NCBI RefSeq assembly: GCF_027943255.1
Contig: NC_072896.1
Coordinates: 5,766,001 to 5,830,000 of the forward strand
Direction: 5' to 3'
Length of the DNA stretch: 64,000 nt
Source of the DNA: Anastrepha obliqua
Taxonomy: Eukaryota; Arthropoda; Insecta; Diptera; Tephritidae
Position numbers and translations under genes: made by a program
Notes under the pieces: model-generated
What the model was told of the DNA's origin: nothing
The model's database searches: none
Seen by the model: only the letters and a program-made list of their open reading frames with translations
In this document: positions 1-10,849 of the stretch, in pieces
How the letters are laid out: every line of letters begins with the position of its first letter
Position numbering within the stretch: the stretch's first letter is position 1

Positions 1-1794
1 TACAAGGAACTGTTTCTATTTGAAAACTAAATTATTGCTTTTTGGATGAAAGAGAGATAATTTTTCGTTTTTTGGCTTTCTTGGTTAACAAAAAAACGTT
101 TTGGAATAAAATAATTCAATTCCACATACGACATTGTCTGTCCGCATGAGGTTTAATTTAAAAAATAATTATTTTTCCAATGCAACTACAACACAATTTA
201 ACTGACTGGAACTCTACTTGATTTCACGTCCCCGCAAAATTGGTTTGCCTTCCCCAAAATCCCCATCAGCTGGGCCCGCGCCTCAGGCGTTGAGCCTTTG
301 CCTACTGGGGGCATACGTCATAAGAAAATTATAAATTATCTGCACTACAACATGATAATCATGTGTGCTGTGCTTGTGATTGTTGTTGTTGCTATCAAGC
401 TGTATTGTTTGCATTGTGGTAATTGTAGCAAATAATTAATTGCAATAATATTGAGTTGCGACTGAAAGCGTTTGCACAGGCACACAAATATAAACCCACT
501 TGCACAAACAATATTATGTGCTGCCCACCTATGTTTGCATGAGCGCCACTTAATGATTGTAAGATATTTGTCCGCCCCTATGTCCGTCCTCTACATACAC
601 TTCAAAGCCACACACATCTGCGGACTCTATTTGCTGTGGCTCGCCCACTTGGGCAAGTGGTTTGTGGGCTTCCAGCTCTTGGCTGCCAATTTTGAATGAA
701 TAAAATGAAGCAGCCAGCTGCCTAAGCAACCGTTGTCAGTTGCTCCCACTGGATTGAATTGCTGTTTCAAGTGTTAAATTATATGCGGTTTTATTTTCAT
801 TGTTGTGGTTTGTTATGACAACAATTCAGTAAATGTTCTCTTCAAATGTAATACAATAAACTCGAGCGATGTGCAAATGGACGGCCGTAGATGTGTATGT
901 ATGTATGTATGTATGTATGTATGTATGTATGTATGTATGTTTGTTTGTGTGTGTGGAGAAAGTTGTTGATGTTCCAATACCAAAGGACTTTGATTTATGA
1001 GCTGGAAAATTTATGTAAATTAAAGTAATTTATTTCTTAGAAATTACAAGCAAAATGTGAATGAGATTGAATAGACTTGGAATAAGCCACCAGGGAAAGG
1101 ATTGATTAAGCAACTAATTACAGTCGAAATCAAGAAATTTGAGAAGCACAAAATGCCTAAATATACAAAATGGCTTAAATATAAAGCTTCTTCGAAATTA
1201 AATTATCAGCGGCTTCACAGACATTTTTGCAGCCCCCTATTCTTCTTATGGATTTTCACATAATATTCACATGAACAAGCAGCGGTGGATTAAGAAAATT
1301 TGTTGCCTCAGCAGTTGCAAAGCTGCCTACTGGTGACACATTCACCCATACATCCTTCATTCTCTGTTCTCTGTCAGACTCGTTAACCCATTGAACGGAA
1401 TGGAACGTGACTTCAATAATTATCGATTGGACTCTTGGCTGAAAATGATGGAGCTCCCTTTGAATTATCAATTCGCTGCTATTGCATATAGTTTTTGGCA
1501 GTAATTTGGTTGCAGATATGAGACGTATTAATTGATGAACACCATTTCTGAAAATACAACCAACAAATAAATGCCATTTTGAGCGCGCCAACATGTTTCA
1601 GCGCTTGCTTTGGCATTGCCCGTCATTTGATTATTAACTTACAAGCATAATAAAGCTGCCACTTAATAGAAGAAGAAATATGCAGATATGCGCTATGTAT
1701 GTATGTTCTGTCAAAAAAGCACCGATAACTGATCATCTAAAAATAATCAAAATTAAAAAAAGACTGATCAGCCGATATTCAGGCGGCCCATTCC
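1..1794. other. Non-coding AT-rich stretch
   Basis: I see no gene here. Open frames at 472-699 (+) and 1256-1594 (-) are short, match no family I know and have no splice or promoter support. The only structured feature is the ATGT microsatellite near 895-952. Confidence 0.5.
895..952. repeat. (ATGT)n microsatellite
   Basis: About ten perfect ATGT units, decaying into TTGT and then GT units at the right end. Simple-sequence slippage repeat. Confidence 0.95.
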
Positions 1795-2045
1795 CATCAC
1801 TGGGGATATGTCAGTGAGCAAAAGTATCGCTTAGGAGGCACTGAAATCCGCGTGTAAGTCACAAAAAGCCGTCACATCCGCTCAAACCTACTACTGGGCG
1901 TACGGCTTTGCTGGTGTGTTCGTCATCGATCTTTATTTTTTCGAAAACACCACGAGCGAAACGAACACTATGGATGACGAGTGCTACAGAACCATGATAT
2001 TTTTCTTCTTGATTGGAGCGATAACGGTTTACGCTCTTTTAGCCG
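1795..2045 (+). pseudogene. IS630/Tc1-type transposase fragment (DUF4817-like family)
   Basis: The plus strand encodes pieces of the middle of an insect IS630/Tc1-type transposase. At about 1802-1850 a frame reads GYVSEQKYRLGG, like the family's GYVNKQNCRIWG. After a frameshift, 1871-2011 reads AYGFAGVFVIDLYFFENTT and then DDECYRTMIFFF, like the family's W-GGIIGPYFFEN and the YR-MI segment before the catalytic Asp. No start, no DDE end and no terminal repeats are seen. It is directly followed by an RTE fragment on the other strand. The family assignment rests on remembered motif patterns, not a search. Confidence 0.6.
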
Positions 2046-2048
2046 AGT

Positions 2049-2245
2049 TTAACAAAGCGCACCATTTGTTTCTTTCTCGTATCTAACAGCGCCAACAATG
2101 TCACCAACGTGCAAAGGTCGAAAAAACTTCTGCAGAATCTTTTTCTCAAACACTCCAAGGGACGCCTCATCGAACACCTCATGCTCACCGACTTTCTTCT
2201 TCCTCAATTGGATAAGTTGGCACAGCAGAATATATGGTTCCACCT
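2049..2245 (-). mobile_element. RTE-like LINE fragment (RT C-terminal part)
   Basis: The minus strand contains DEASLGVFEKKILQKFF-PLHVG, nearly the same as the segment at 43678-44028 (DEATLGVFERKILRKIFGPLHVG). This is the region just after the RT thumb in RTE-like elements. The rest of the frame is short and degraded. It lies between a transposase relic and an RNase H LINE, so this corner is a patchwork of insertions. Confidence 0.6.
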
Positions 2246-2249
2246 GATT

Positions 2250-3543
2250 GCCTAGAGAGTAGGGCCCACTTGGACGAAATAGTTTGGTTCGTCCTTTGTG
2301 ATACCATTGAAGGACAAGGAAGGAGGAGGAAGGGAAGGGATGGGGAGTGGTGAGTGTTTGTGGACTACGAACGGTGACTAGTCCGCGGTTGTGTTAACCT
2401 CATTATGCTGCTGATGTAGTTCATCAAATTTTTGTTATCAACACCTGCTATATTAGCAGGCGCAGAAAAGAAGTGAGAGCCAAGATACTTCAATCTTAGT
2501 CCCGCGAAGGCTGGGCAGCTTAGGAGCAGGTGCTGAGATGATTCCACCTCATCCTCCATACAGCTGACGCAAAAAGGACTCGAAGTAATTCCGAGTCTCA
2601 CGGCATGTGTACCTCGCGGACCCACGAAATTTGAGAGATGACATTTTGTCATCCACAGGATATCCCTCGAACGCCTCCTATCCAAACGTGGCCAGAAGGA
2701 CTTCGCGACCCTACACGTTCGTGTACTTGCCCAGCGTTCGCTGAGTTGGTGCATAGCCCATCCTTCCAGGAGTAGAGCGCAGGTTGTCAAGGGGATCCCG
2801 ATCCTCTCCTTTCGCGGGCACATTGCCTCACAGGTCCCCTGTCTGGCCAGCTCGTCGGCTTCGCAGTTTCCTGCAATGTCACTGTGACCAGGTACCCAAA
2901 TTATCTTTATGTCGAAGAATTCTGATGCAATCGAGAGTGAGACCAGGCATTCCCTGACCAGCTTCGAATGCACCATAATAGAGCCTAGAGCCCTAATGGC
3001 CGCTTGGCTATCGGAGTAAATATTTACCTTCTTAACAGTTATTACGCTAGTAAGTAGCCAGTCAACTGCTTCTTTAATTGCGGCCACCTCTGCTTGGAAC
3101 ACACTGCAGTGATCCGGTAACCTGAATTTGAGTTTGATGGGGAGCTCTTTGCAGAATACTCCTCCTCCAACCCTACCATCCAGCTTCGAACCATCCGTGA
3201 ACAGGTTAACGAGGCCCTGTCCCCAGGTGTTGCCCCCGCTCCACTCCTCCCTTGGTGGAATATGGGTGGAGAAAGTTCCGCTTGGACTTAGCGAAGGCAC
3301 ACACTGGTTCGTCGACGAGGGGATGAACTCAAAGTTTCTGAGGATGCTTGAGTGCCCATATGCAAGGTTGAGCTTGTAGCCCAAGCCCCTCAGTCTGATT
3401 GCGGTACGAGCAGCGGCAATTCTGCCTGCGATGTCTATAGGTTCCACATTTAACATTACATTAAGCGCCAGAGTAGGAGTAGTTCGAAGCGCCCCACTGA
3501 TTCCAATGAGTGCAGACCTCTGGACTCTCTCTAGCTTTTTACC
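2250..3543 (-). mobile_element. 5'-truncated non-LTR retrotransposon with RNase H domain
   Basis: The minus-strand reading frame runs open from about 3540 to 2365. The first part (KKLERVQRSALIGISG, then TTPTLALNV) is the RT-to-RNase H connection typical of I/R1-type LINEs. An RNase H domain follows with all four acidic positions visible: TDGSK, QAEVAAI, YSDSQAAI and GNCEADELAR. A C-terminal segment with CVSCMEDE and HLLLSCPAF follows. A 3' UTR continues to about 2250 and shares a GATACCATT segment with the LINEs at 14435 and 49180. Translation beyond 3543 hits a stop at once, which marks the truncation point. No target-site duplication was found. Confidence 0.8.
2365..3540 (-). CDS. RNase H-domain polyprotein fragment (LINE ORF2 C-terminus)
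   Basis: Uninterrupted frame of about 390 codons; the first Met is at 3456, but homology begins upstream at 3540, so this Met is not a true start. Order: thumb/connection, RNase H (roughly codons 115-235), Cys/His-rich tail. All RNase H catalytic acids are kept and there is no internal stop, so this copy is younger than most LINE fragments here. It lacks endonuclease and RT, so it cannot act alone. Antisense open frames at 3128-3379 are shadows. Confidence 0.75.
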   Translation of the reverse strand, partial: KKLERVQRSALIGISGALRTTPTLALNVMLNVEPIDIAGRIAAARTAIRLRGLGYKLNLAYGHSSILRNFEFIPSSTNQCVPSLSPSGTFSTHIPPREEWSGGNTWGQGLVNLFTDGSKLDGRVGGGVFCKELPIKLKFRLPDHCSVFQAEVAAIKEAVDWLLTSVITVKKVNIYSDSQAAIRALGSIMVHSKLVRECLVSLSIASEFFDIKIIWVPGHSDIAGNCEADELARQGTCEAMCPRKERIGIPLTTCALLLEGWAMHQLSERWASTRTCRVAKSFWPRLDRRRSRDILWMTKCHLSNFVGPRGTHAVRLGITSSPFCVSCMEDEVESSQHLLLSCPAFAGLRLKYLGSHFFSAPANIAGVDNKNLMNYISSIMRLTQPRTSHRS

Positions 3544-3579
3544 TATTTACCTATGTCCTATACCAATTTTTATTTTATC

Positions 3580-3785
3580 TTTTGAAGCCGGGGAGTCTAT
3601 ATCTACAAGCTTCGACTCTGGAAGCCATCAAAGAGAATATCAGTCAAGAGTATCATATCCCACTGCCAGAAGCTCTGTCAAGAGTTTTGGAAAGTGCATA
3701 ATTCAAGTTCGCATGGTCACTAACTTCGGCGGCGATATTCCGTTACCTGATTTCATTTTCTCGTCCATAGTTTTTCATTTATAAA
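3580..3785 (+). pseudogene. IS630/Tc1-type transposase C-terminal fragment
   Basis: The plus strand reads LYLQASTLEAIKENIS, then IPLPEALSRVLES, and ends near PDFIFSS. This fits the C-terminal pattern of DUF4817-type insect transposases (VYxxxPxTIxxLKxxI ... RV ... GGHLxDIIF). It abuts the truncated end of the LINE at 3543. Similar C-termini occur at 39811-40291. Confidence 0.5.
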
Positions 3786-4150
3786 AGAAATATAGCCAAA
3801 GAGCAACGAGTTTCATTCTATTCCTAAAAACTAATAGTAAAAGAAGGCTGAATTTGTTGAAGAAGGAAATTTTTGCTTAAATAAAACTCATCGATTTTGC
3901 ATGCCATCGGCTTAGGAAATATCATATCATAATACCCGATTGGTCTCCATTTAATATTTTTCTTTCTCCAAAACTCAAATGTAAAAGACGCGTGAGAGAA
4001 TTTATATCCATAAACGAAAGTCGGTTCAGGATTTTTTTTTCTTCCTTGTTTCACTCCTTTTCGAGGCATTGGGTCTAGGCTCCTTTTCGAGGCATAGGGT
4101 CTAGGCACAAGGGTTTTCATGACTTGGTTTCAGGTTTTTCCTGAACAGAT
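3786..4150. other. Unassigned interval with 26-bp tandem duplication
   Basis: Apart from the 26-bp duplication at 4054-4105, I see nothing recognisable. Confidence 0.4.
4054..4105. repeat. 26-bp tandem duplication
   Basis: The unit starting CTCCTTTTCGAGGCAT occurs at 4054-4079 and again at 4080-4105 with one mismatch (T/A). Confidence 0.9.
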
Positions 4151-4284
4151 TCTAGGCAGTCTTTTTGTAGTGCCCCACGTTATATTGACTGCTCCAAATA
4201 TGCGGAGTATTGATGAACTCGACTTCTGCTACCTTGTGGGTTCCATCTAGCGCCACTCTTGGTATACCGTCTCTCTTAATGTGA

Positions 4285-4475
4285 GCCCCACGGAAGTATC
4301 TCGTTTCGAATCTTAGTGCATGAAACACAAAATGATGGAAAGAGTTTTTTTCTAATAGCGGTCGCACCTCGGCAGGCAATGGCAAACCTCTGCCATGAAA
4401 ATTCATTTGCAATTCGGAGGCGGCATAAAACTGCAGATCCTTCCATTTATGGAACAACATCAAGACGCACGCCAC
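4285..4475 (+). mobile_element. SINE copy, plus orientation, degraded head
   Basis: Shares the SINE body of the copies at 15846, 45707, 48388, 51797 and 55094: a TTTCGAATCT box-B-like motif, then CTAATAGCGGTCG, GGCAATGGCAAACCTC and GGAACAACATCAAGACGCAC, ending at CCACAAG. The A-box end is not recognisable and the GGAGGAGGAGCTCGG tail is missing. The minus-strand open frame across it (4152-4598) is a shadow. Confidence 0.7.
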
Positions 4476-4479
4476 AAGT

Positions 4480-5646
4480 TTCTTAAGTAATTTGTTTATC
4501 TGATTACAGTTGGATTGGTTGATTCTCATAGCCTTGGTATTTCCTACGCAAAAAATATCTTTTACGACATTTCGTGCTAGCGTGACCAGTAAGCTCACCT
4601 TCCACTATATGTCTAAAAATTTGTGGGAGAGTAAACAAATGCCATCGGCAAAGTGGAAGTCTCCAATTTGTATGCAGAAGTTCCAAATGATGCCTCTTTT
4701 TTGCAAGGTGAGTTTGGTCGATGCATAGTCCGGGACGGTTGCGAAGATAAGTGGCGAGAGGGAATCTTTGACTCACGCCTGTGTTTGTAGTGAGAGTCTC
4801 ACTGCTTATACCGTTGTGAAATACTGCCAGTTGCGAGTTTTCAGGTTCAGGAAAATGAGTATGAGAAATGTTTGAATGATTGGATTATTCGTTAGCAAAA
4901 GCGTATAATTTCCTAAATTTGAAGGTACATTTTGAAGGCAATGAAGGCAGTAGATTATAATGAACGTTCTGACTTCTATTGACTAATTCCCGTTACTTTT
5001 TTAAAGAACATACACACTCGGACGTGCTTGCAACAAATATGTGTATGCGTGCATAGAAACTATTTTCCGCAAAAACCCCTCAACAAGTCTCTAGCACCAC
5101 CAGTCTCATGCATTCATACACACATACACATGCATACATACATTTTTATACACTATTAAGCCAACAGTGAATGCCATGGCAAATGTGGCAAGAAGTTGCC
5201 AAACAAAAGCAAAATACCAAATAAACCTAATAAACTGTTATTCCGCTTATATCGGTCGACTCTCATTCGCATTGCGATTCCCTTTCACTTTGTTGCATGT
5301 GTGCTTACTACTGGCAACACAATGTCACGTGTCAATACGACAAAATGAACTTTTCTCGAGGTAGACGACAGAAAAGATGCTGAACTTTACTTGAGAATTA
5401 CTTTGTTGCGAAATATTTTAAACTCTTGTTTTTTTTCTATTATTTAGTTTTCCTTCTACACTTTTCATTGCACTTGAAAAGAGAGAGGAAAAAAGCAACT
5501 GTATAAGGATTTCTAAAAGCACACGTGGTACGTTTTTAGAATAGTAGTTGAAGTATATGTATGAAGAAATGTACCAGGCTAGGAGGCTAGGAGGCCAGGA
5601 AGAAGGATGTAACGACTCTTAATAATAAATGTTATGTAGAAGTGCA
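4480..5646. other. Unclassified non-coding stretch
   Basis: No recognisable gene. It holds CA-rich simple sequence around 5110-5150 and a short AGGCTAGG duplication near 5577. Open frames are all short. Confidence 0.4.
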
Positions 5647-5950
5647 TTAGGGTGGACATAATTTGTATGGGGGGAATAATACGTGAGGCTATGAAAAAAA
5701 AAGATTCTAAATATAGAGTTTTAAGCTCATTGGAGAGGGCTTAGAATAAGTTTGAATTCTCAAACAAATATATTATAAAAATGCTTTTGAAAAAAAAGGC
5801 TAATTTTTACAAACCATCCCTCATGTTTTTTCATATTTTTGTTCAATAATTGCAAGTTTCATAATGAGATTCTTATATTTAATTATTTAGTTGTTTTTAT
5901 TGGGATATGCGCAAATAGGTGAAAAATATTGCTCTACCGAAAGATGGACA

Positions 5951-5969
5951 TTATTATTATTATTATTAG
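5951..5969. repeat. (ATT)n microsatellite
   Basis: Six uninterrupted ATT units; it sits at the edge of the LINE fragment and could be that insertion's tail. Confidence 0.85.
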
Positions 5970-6310
5970 AAGGCCATTACGCACTGCGACCAGAGCTGAT
6001 CTATTGTGAAAGGCCTATTTTTGTAACCCTAGAGTTTTAGGCTTTTTAAAAATTTTAGCACAATTTTGGGTTTGTTGTTCCAAAGATTGCATGGAGATAC
6101 TACGATACCACCAAGATGATGAAGTCTCTGTCTGCCCAACGCAGGCTATTCATAAAGCACATGTTCTGAGCTTTCTATGTCCATTTCGCAAAAGCGGCAG
6201 ATTTGGTCTCAGATAGACCAATATTATTTAGATACTACCTCAGGCTGCAGTGACCTGTAAGATATCCTGTTAAAAGACGCAGATCTACTTTGCTTAGTGT
6301 GAGAAAAATG
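5968..6310 (-). mobile_element. LINE C-terminal fragment
   Basis: The minus strand reads DLRLLTGYLTGHCSLR, then NIGLSETK and, after frameshifts, FCEMDIESSEHVL. This is the post-RNase H Cys/His segment of insect LINEs (TGHCxLxxHL, then CRxC, then EHxLCxC). Several frameshifts and stops break it. The adjacent ATT tract on its 3' side (5951-5969) could be the insertion tail. Confidence 0.55.
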
Positions 6311-6329
6311 GACATACAACTATATGCAT

Positions 6330-6760
6330 TTGTAGCGACTATAGATTCCCTTGATTTCCCTGATTCGCTTCAAAATAAAGAACCTCTTCAAAGACGTGCC
6401 TAGATGTTGTTTTAAAATAAAATGTGCAAAAATTTCGATTCTTTCAGGTTTCGGCCAAACATGGCTTAACAATTCAATGAGAAATATTACATCATTTAAA
6501 TATCCACCACGCCTGAAGGTGGAGTCCACCAAACAGTCGATTCAGGAAAGCCCTGAGAACGGCGAAATATCGATGTTGAAAGTTGTTCAGAAACACTTCG
6601 CCCTACAGTAGCAATATTGCCAATAGCCATCCTCGTCAAAATCATTTTCTTCAAATTTTTTCATCAACCTTTGAATTGTCGACTCATTCAGACGATTATC
6701 TCCACTAAAATAATCTCGAATTTTGCGATATGTTGTTCTAAAAGATCGACTATTTTAACT
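6330..6760 (-). pseudogene. Internally deleted IS630/Tc1-type transposase relic
   Basis: The minus strand reads RDYFSGDNRLNESTIQRL, then MKKFEENDFDEDG, like the N-terminal helix-turn-helix of DUF4817-type transposases. Further on, FRRGGYLNDVIFLI matches their extreme C-terminus (RGGHLNDVIF). N- and C-terminal ends lie only about 150 bp apart, so the catalytic core is deleted. Two internal stops are present. Confidence 0.5.
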
Positions 6761-7243
6761 TTTTATTATAAAGTTTAAAATTATGCACCTGTTTACTTGA
6801 CAAATGTCGAAGATAGCATAAAGAAAGGACAGCCCAAGAAATATTCAGTACTTACATCATCTTAAACACTTTTTACTTTAAATTCGTTAGTTATTTCACG
6901 ATTCTGACTACCAAAAGAGCTTCGCAAACATTAAATCTAACGCATCGGCTGCAATAATAAAAAAAGTTGTAATTAATTTTTTTCTATTATTTTTGCTTCG
7001 GAAAAATACTAATATTTTTTTAACTTCAAACTCAAGTCAAAGCCTTTTAATCTTAACCGATTAGGTTAATATTTTAAATAAAAGTACTACTTGGTACAAA
7101 CCACCCCTCATATTTTTGTTCAATAATTCCAAGTTTCATAATGAGATTCTCATATTTAATTATTTATTCTTCTGAGTAACTTCATATTCCTAGAAGGTGG
7201 GGCACAACATCAACAATTTAAGAAATAGCGCCCACCCTAATAT

Positions 7244-8149
7244 TCATACAGATAAATTAAAGGTTTTTAGGACAACAAAAGGCAACGTTTTATCTACGCT
7301 GCTAGCACCGACTCATATTCCACTAAATAATATCAACATGTACAGTATCTGTGCAACGCATTATGAACGATAAGAAAATATTATATTAAAAGCTCAAATT
7401 TTCGCTGATAATAAAAAGAAAATATTGAGATTATGATAAAAAAATGTATTTTTATTCATTTCTGCTGCAATTGGAATATACAGTTGATCCTTTATTGTTG
7501 TATGAAATATAGAGCCTCAACAAATTCATTCAAATTCCACTAGCCCCGATTTTTCGCTAGTATTTTAACTTCACTCCATGTTTTGTTCGATTTTTGCAGC
7601 TCCACCTTCTCCAAGTGTTTGAAAGTCTTCCCCTGCGTAGGTTGCCCTGCGAGTTTAATTCAACTTCTAGTGGACGAGGGTGTGGTACCGAGATATGCGC
7701 AATCTGCGACATTCTCCCAAGCGTTCGGCACATTTTGCTTTAAAAATTGTATATTATGTGTTTTTTTTTTGGTCTGTGGTGCAGCTCTATTTTAAGGCTG
7801 TTCCAACAATTTTCAATTGGGCCTTGGTCCTATGGGCTATATTTTCTTATTATTCACTTTCAAATTTATCTCATTTCAACAACACTCTGCATGATAATTT
7901 GATCAAAAAGGCTTTGCAACTTTGGAACTTCGTACATCATCGAAATTTAATAATGTAAGCAATCGCCAGCTTATTTCCTTCTTTAGGTAATACAGCTGTA
8001 AAGCACCTCGAAGGTGAATGCTTGACTTTTGAAGCAATCAGTAGGAATGAACTGTTCACTCTTCCTCCATTGTATATAATTTGTAAGCTCAGTCACCAGC
8101 TAAAAGCGACACTTCTCGCCAAAATTGACCTTTAAAAGGTGAACTATTT
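7244..8149. other. Unclassified AT-rich stretch
   Basis: Two overlapping short open frames (7583-7795 and 7680-7958) have no recognisable content. I see nothing else. Confidence 0.4.
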
Positions 8150-8162
8150 TTGAACTAATTTA

Positions 8163-8561
8163 GGTTGGGTTAGGTTGAAGCGGTTGTCCTGTGGGACACA
8201 CTCAGGCTCATAGCCCATTATGATGCCGCGTGGTGAGCTTTTCTCTATCTCTCCTAAAACCATTGTGTGCTTTTCAAAAATTTTAAAACATCTCTGATTT
8301 CTGTAGAACTGAGATCTTCCAACTCATCAAAAAATTAAATTGTTCACCCAGAATAGTAAACCTGCGTCTGGATAGGGCAGGACAGTGGCACAGTAGGTGC
8401 GAGATTGTCTCCTCCTCGTCCTCATCTAGACAACTTCTACAGAAGTCATGTGTTTGCACACCCATCCTTTGGGCGGGTCTACCTATTAGGCAGTGCCCCG
8501 TTATGACTGAGATCGATGTGCTAAGACTGTGTTTATTTTGGCTTAGCAGAGATTCTGTGCG
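8163..8561 (-). mobile_element. 5'-truncated LINE insertion with 13-bp duplication
   Basis: The minus strand encodes ITGHCLIGRPAQRMGV, FCRSCLDEDEEE and ISHLLCHCPALSRRR, the C-terminal zinc-knuckle-like segment of an RNase H LINE. A 3' UTR follows, ending CAACCTAACCCAACC. The same 3' UTR occurs in plus orientation at 30866-30960. TTGAACTAATTTA (8150-8162) on the left and TTGAACTACTTTA (8562-8574) on the right form a likely target-site duplication, 12 of 13 matching. Confidence 0.75.
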
Positions 8562-8574
8562 TTGAACTACTTTA

Positions 8575-9997
8575 CATTGCGTCATTTAGTTGAGTCACAG
8601 CGGTACAATAAGCGCCGTTGTCGCATAAAACCTGCTATTTTCAGTGCACCTCAAAATTTCTACTCATTTTTATTAGAAACTTTTGCCGTTCTTAATTCAT
8701 TGAACAGATACTGCACTTATTTATACAAGAACTTCATGCACTTGGTCAAGCACTGGTTCATGTGCATATGTATGTGTCTATATCTCTAGCATGGAGTACT
8801 AATTTTACACATGTGCTCTTTGTTTGCTGCACACGTTCATATTTGTTTGGTTTTTTCTTTGCTTTTTTTCAACTAGTAAAATTCTGCAATTCAGCAGCTC
8901 CTTTTTTGGCGATCAGCTTTGTTGGTCCTTCCGTTGGTCGGTCGGTAGAATCGTTGTTTGGTCTTCTCGCTCAGGTCGTGCTCAGGCATTCGACTACGTT
9001 AAAATAGTCTACTAACAGTCTTTTGGCCTAATTTGCAGTAAAGCTTCCTCGCCATCTTTCGCTTTAAATTGTTGACTCACACTCACTTGACTATTCATAT
9101 GCGGTTACTCAGATGTACTTGCAATCATATGCTTGTATGCAATTACGCACGCACGCACACTCACTCTCGCAGAGATGCATAACTGCTCGGAGCTCAAATG
9201 CACGTGCGTCTGCACTTTTTCACTTGGCCATTGTTTGTGCCATCTAATTAAACCGAGAATATGTATTTGCTTAGTTGCAAGTAGATAATAACCAAAAAAT
9301 GGTAGGAAACTTTGGCCCAACTTTGGTTGCAATTAATTAATGCAATTTTCCACAAAGTATACGATTACGACAAAACCATGGGAAAAATTACGTGGAAATA
9401 ATTTGAGAAACTTTTTCGTTTATCGTGAAATCGAATACTAGGATGTTAAAAAAGTTATGCCAGTAAGATGTTAAAGTTACAAAAGGTGCAATTTTGCGAT
9501 ATGAAAATCATTTTCTGCTTTTGAAAAGAGGTATCGTACGTTTTCCTGGTATTGGGTGAACGAGTGAAGACTAAAGAATTTTCTGCATACTATAATCTCA
9601 TCATTAGATCTATACTATGACTGACAGATATTTTAGCGCCATTCCCCTTTTTCGTACGCTTCAAATCTAGGGCAGTGCAGGGCTGCTGGTATTCGGTTTC
9701 AGTCCAAACAAAAGGTTTGACTCATACAACGTTGGCTTTTTTCATTGAATGATTTTATTACAACATAGTAGCGTTCCCAGTTCCCAGATTTGAGGTCATC
9801 TTAGAGGATAACACCCCGGATCCTTTTCATTCGTACGAAGTTAAGCAAACCACAATTATGGAAGTGGTTATCACAATGAACAAAAAAGTTTTGGCTCTTG
9901 GTCCCTTCTGGATGGAGGTATAATTGAATAATTTTCAACTGTGACATTTGTACTAACTTATTTGCAAATATGGATAACTATTTTTGAGTAAATATTT
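8575..9997. other. Unclassified non-coding stretch
   Basis: No recognisable coding content. Contains ACGCACGCACAC simple sequence near 9146-9162. Confidence 0.4.
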
Positions 9998-10001
9998 TTA
10001 A

Positions 10002-10641
10002 GGGGGGAAACCGGTTTAAATCGATCAAAAAATCGATTTTTTTTTTATTGCATAAGCGAAATTCCCATTACTCCCGATTCTATGAGCACTAAAGTGACGG
10101 TTAGTTAGAACGACGTTTCTCTCGAAACTACTTTTTTTCAACTGGTGGGAATTCTGGCTTAAAAAGTTATCGACCAATCGTTCTAAAATTTTTCGGGATT
10201 TTTTCTTTATTCAAATCCAATCTATATGAACCTAATTCAGGGATTATATTATTATTTAAAATATGGTTTTTTAAGCAAAATAGATGAAAAAATATGGTAT
10301 AAAAAAACTGCATTGTGTTCAAGCGCCTCAAAAGCATGCAATTTTCAATTTTTTTTATTCTTAGGAAATATGTTGTTGATAAAAAAAATTGCTATTGATT
10401 TCAGAGAAAAATTCCAACTTCAGGAATTCCCACCAGCAAGACACTCGGATGGCGATCGTCCATGGACAGCACGCTCCAACGCCATTATCTCCCGCGGAAA
10501 TAGCTTCAAAAAAATTTAAAAGTGTACCTTAAAATATAAATAAAATATCCACTAAAATTAAACAATTTCTGATTATTCCTTCTTTGTTCAAAAAATTCTC
10601 GAAAAACACCAAAATTTTGGCCTCCTAAACCGGTTTCAGCC
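10002..10641. mobile_element. TTAA-flanked MITE-like element, 640 bp
   Basis: TTAA at 9998-10001 and 10642-10645 flank the termini GGGGGGAAACCGGTTTA and TAAACCGGTTTCAGCC, which pair at 14 of 16 positions. TTAA duplications are the hallmark of piggyBac-type transposition. The interior is AT-rich; the open frame at 10226-10519 is not recognisable as transposase. Non-autonomous status is inferred. Confidence 0.65.
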
Positions 10642-10849
10642 TTAAGTTTAACACTGCTTATATGTAACTCGATAATCCTGTGTGAAGTAATTTTTGAAAT
10701 ACTATACCGCCTGCCTCACAATTTCTTCTTCACTTTCAACCCACCAGTGCCCGACATAGAATGAAAGACGTTGCAAAGAAAGTGACAGACTTAAGACCAA
10801 TATGTAACTCTTATGTGAAGTCCGTTTTTGCTAAATACTGAAGCACAAG

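Larger units (their letters stand above)
5648..7241. mobile_element. Composite repeat bounded by inverted ATTAGGGTGG ends
   Basis: The left end reads ATTAGGGTGGAC and the right end GCCCACCCTAAT, a 12-bp inverted pair with one mismatch. Just inside each end lies a direct repeat of about 70 bp (5811-5893 and 7098-7165), sharing TTTCATAATGAGATTCT and ATATTTAATTATTT. The middle carries a LINE fragment and an internally deleted transposase relic. It may be one transposon that later took insertions, or a chance pairing of two elements. Confidence 0.4.

Noticed and set aside
4152..4598. 148-codon minus-strand open frame
   Set aside because: Overlies a SINE copy; the same kind of frame appears antisense in other SINE copies (15776-16132, 51569-51943), so it reflects the repeat.
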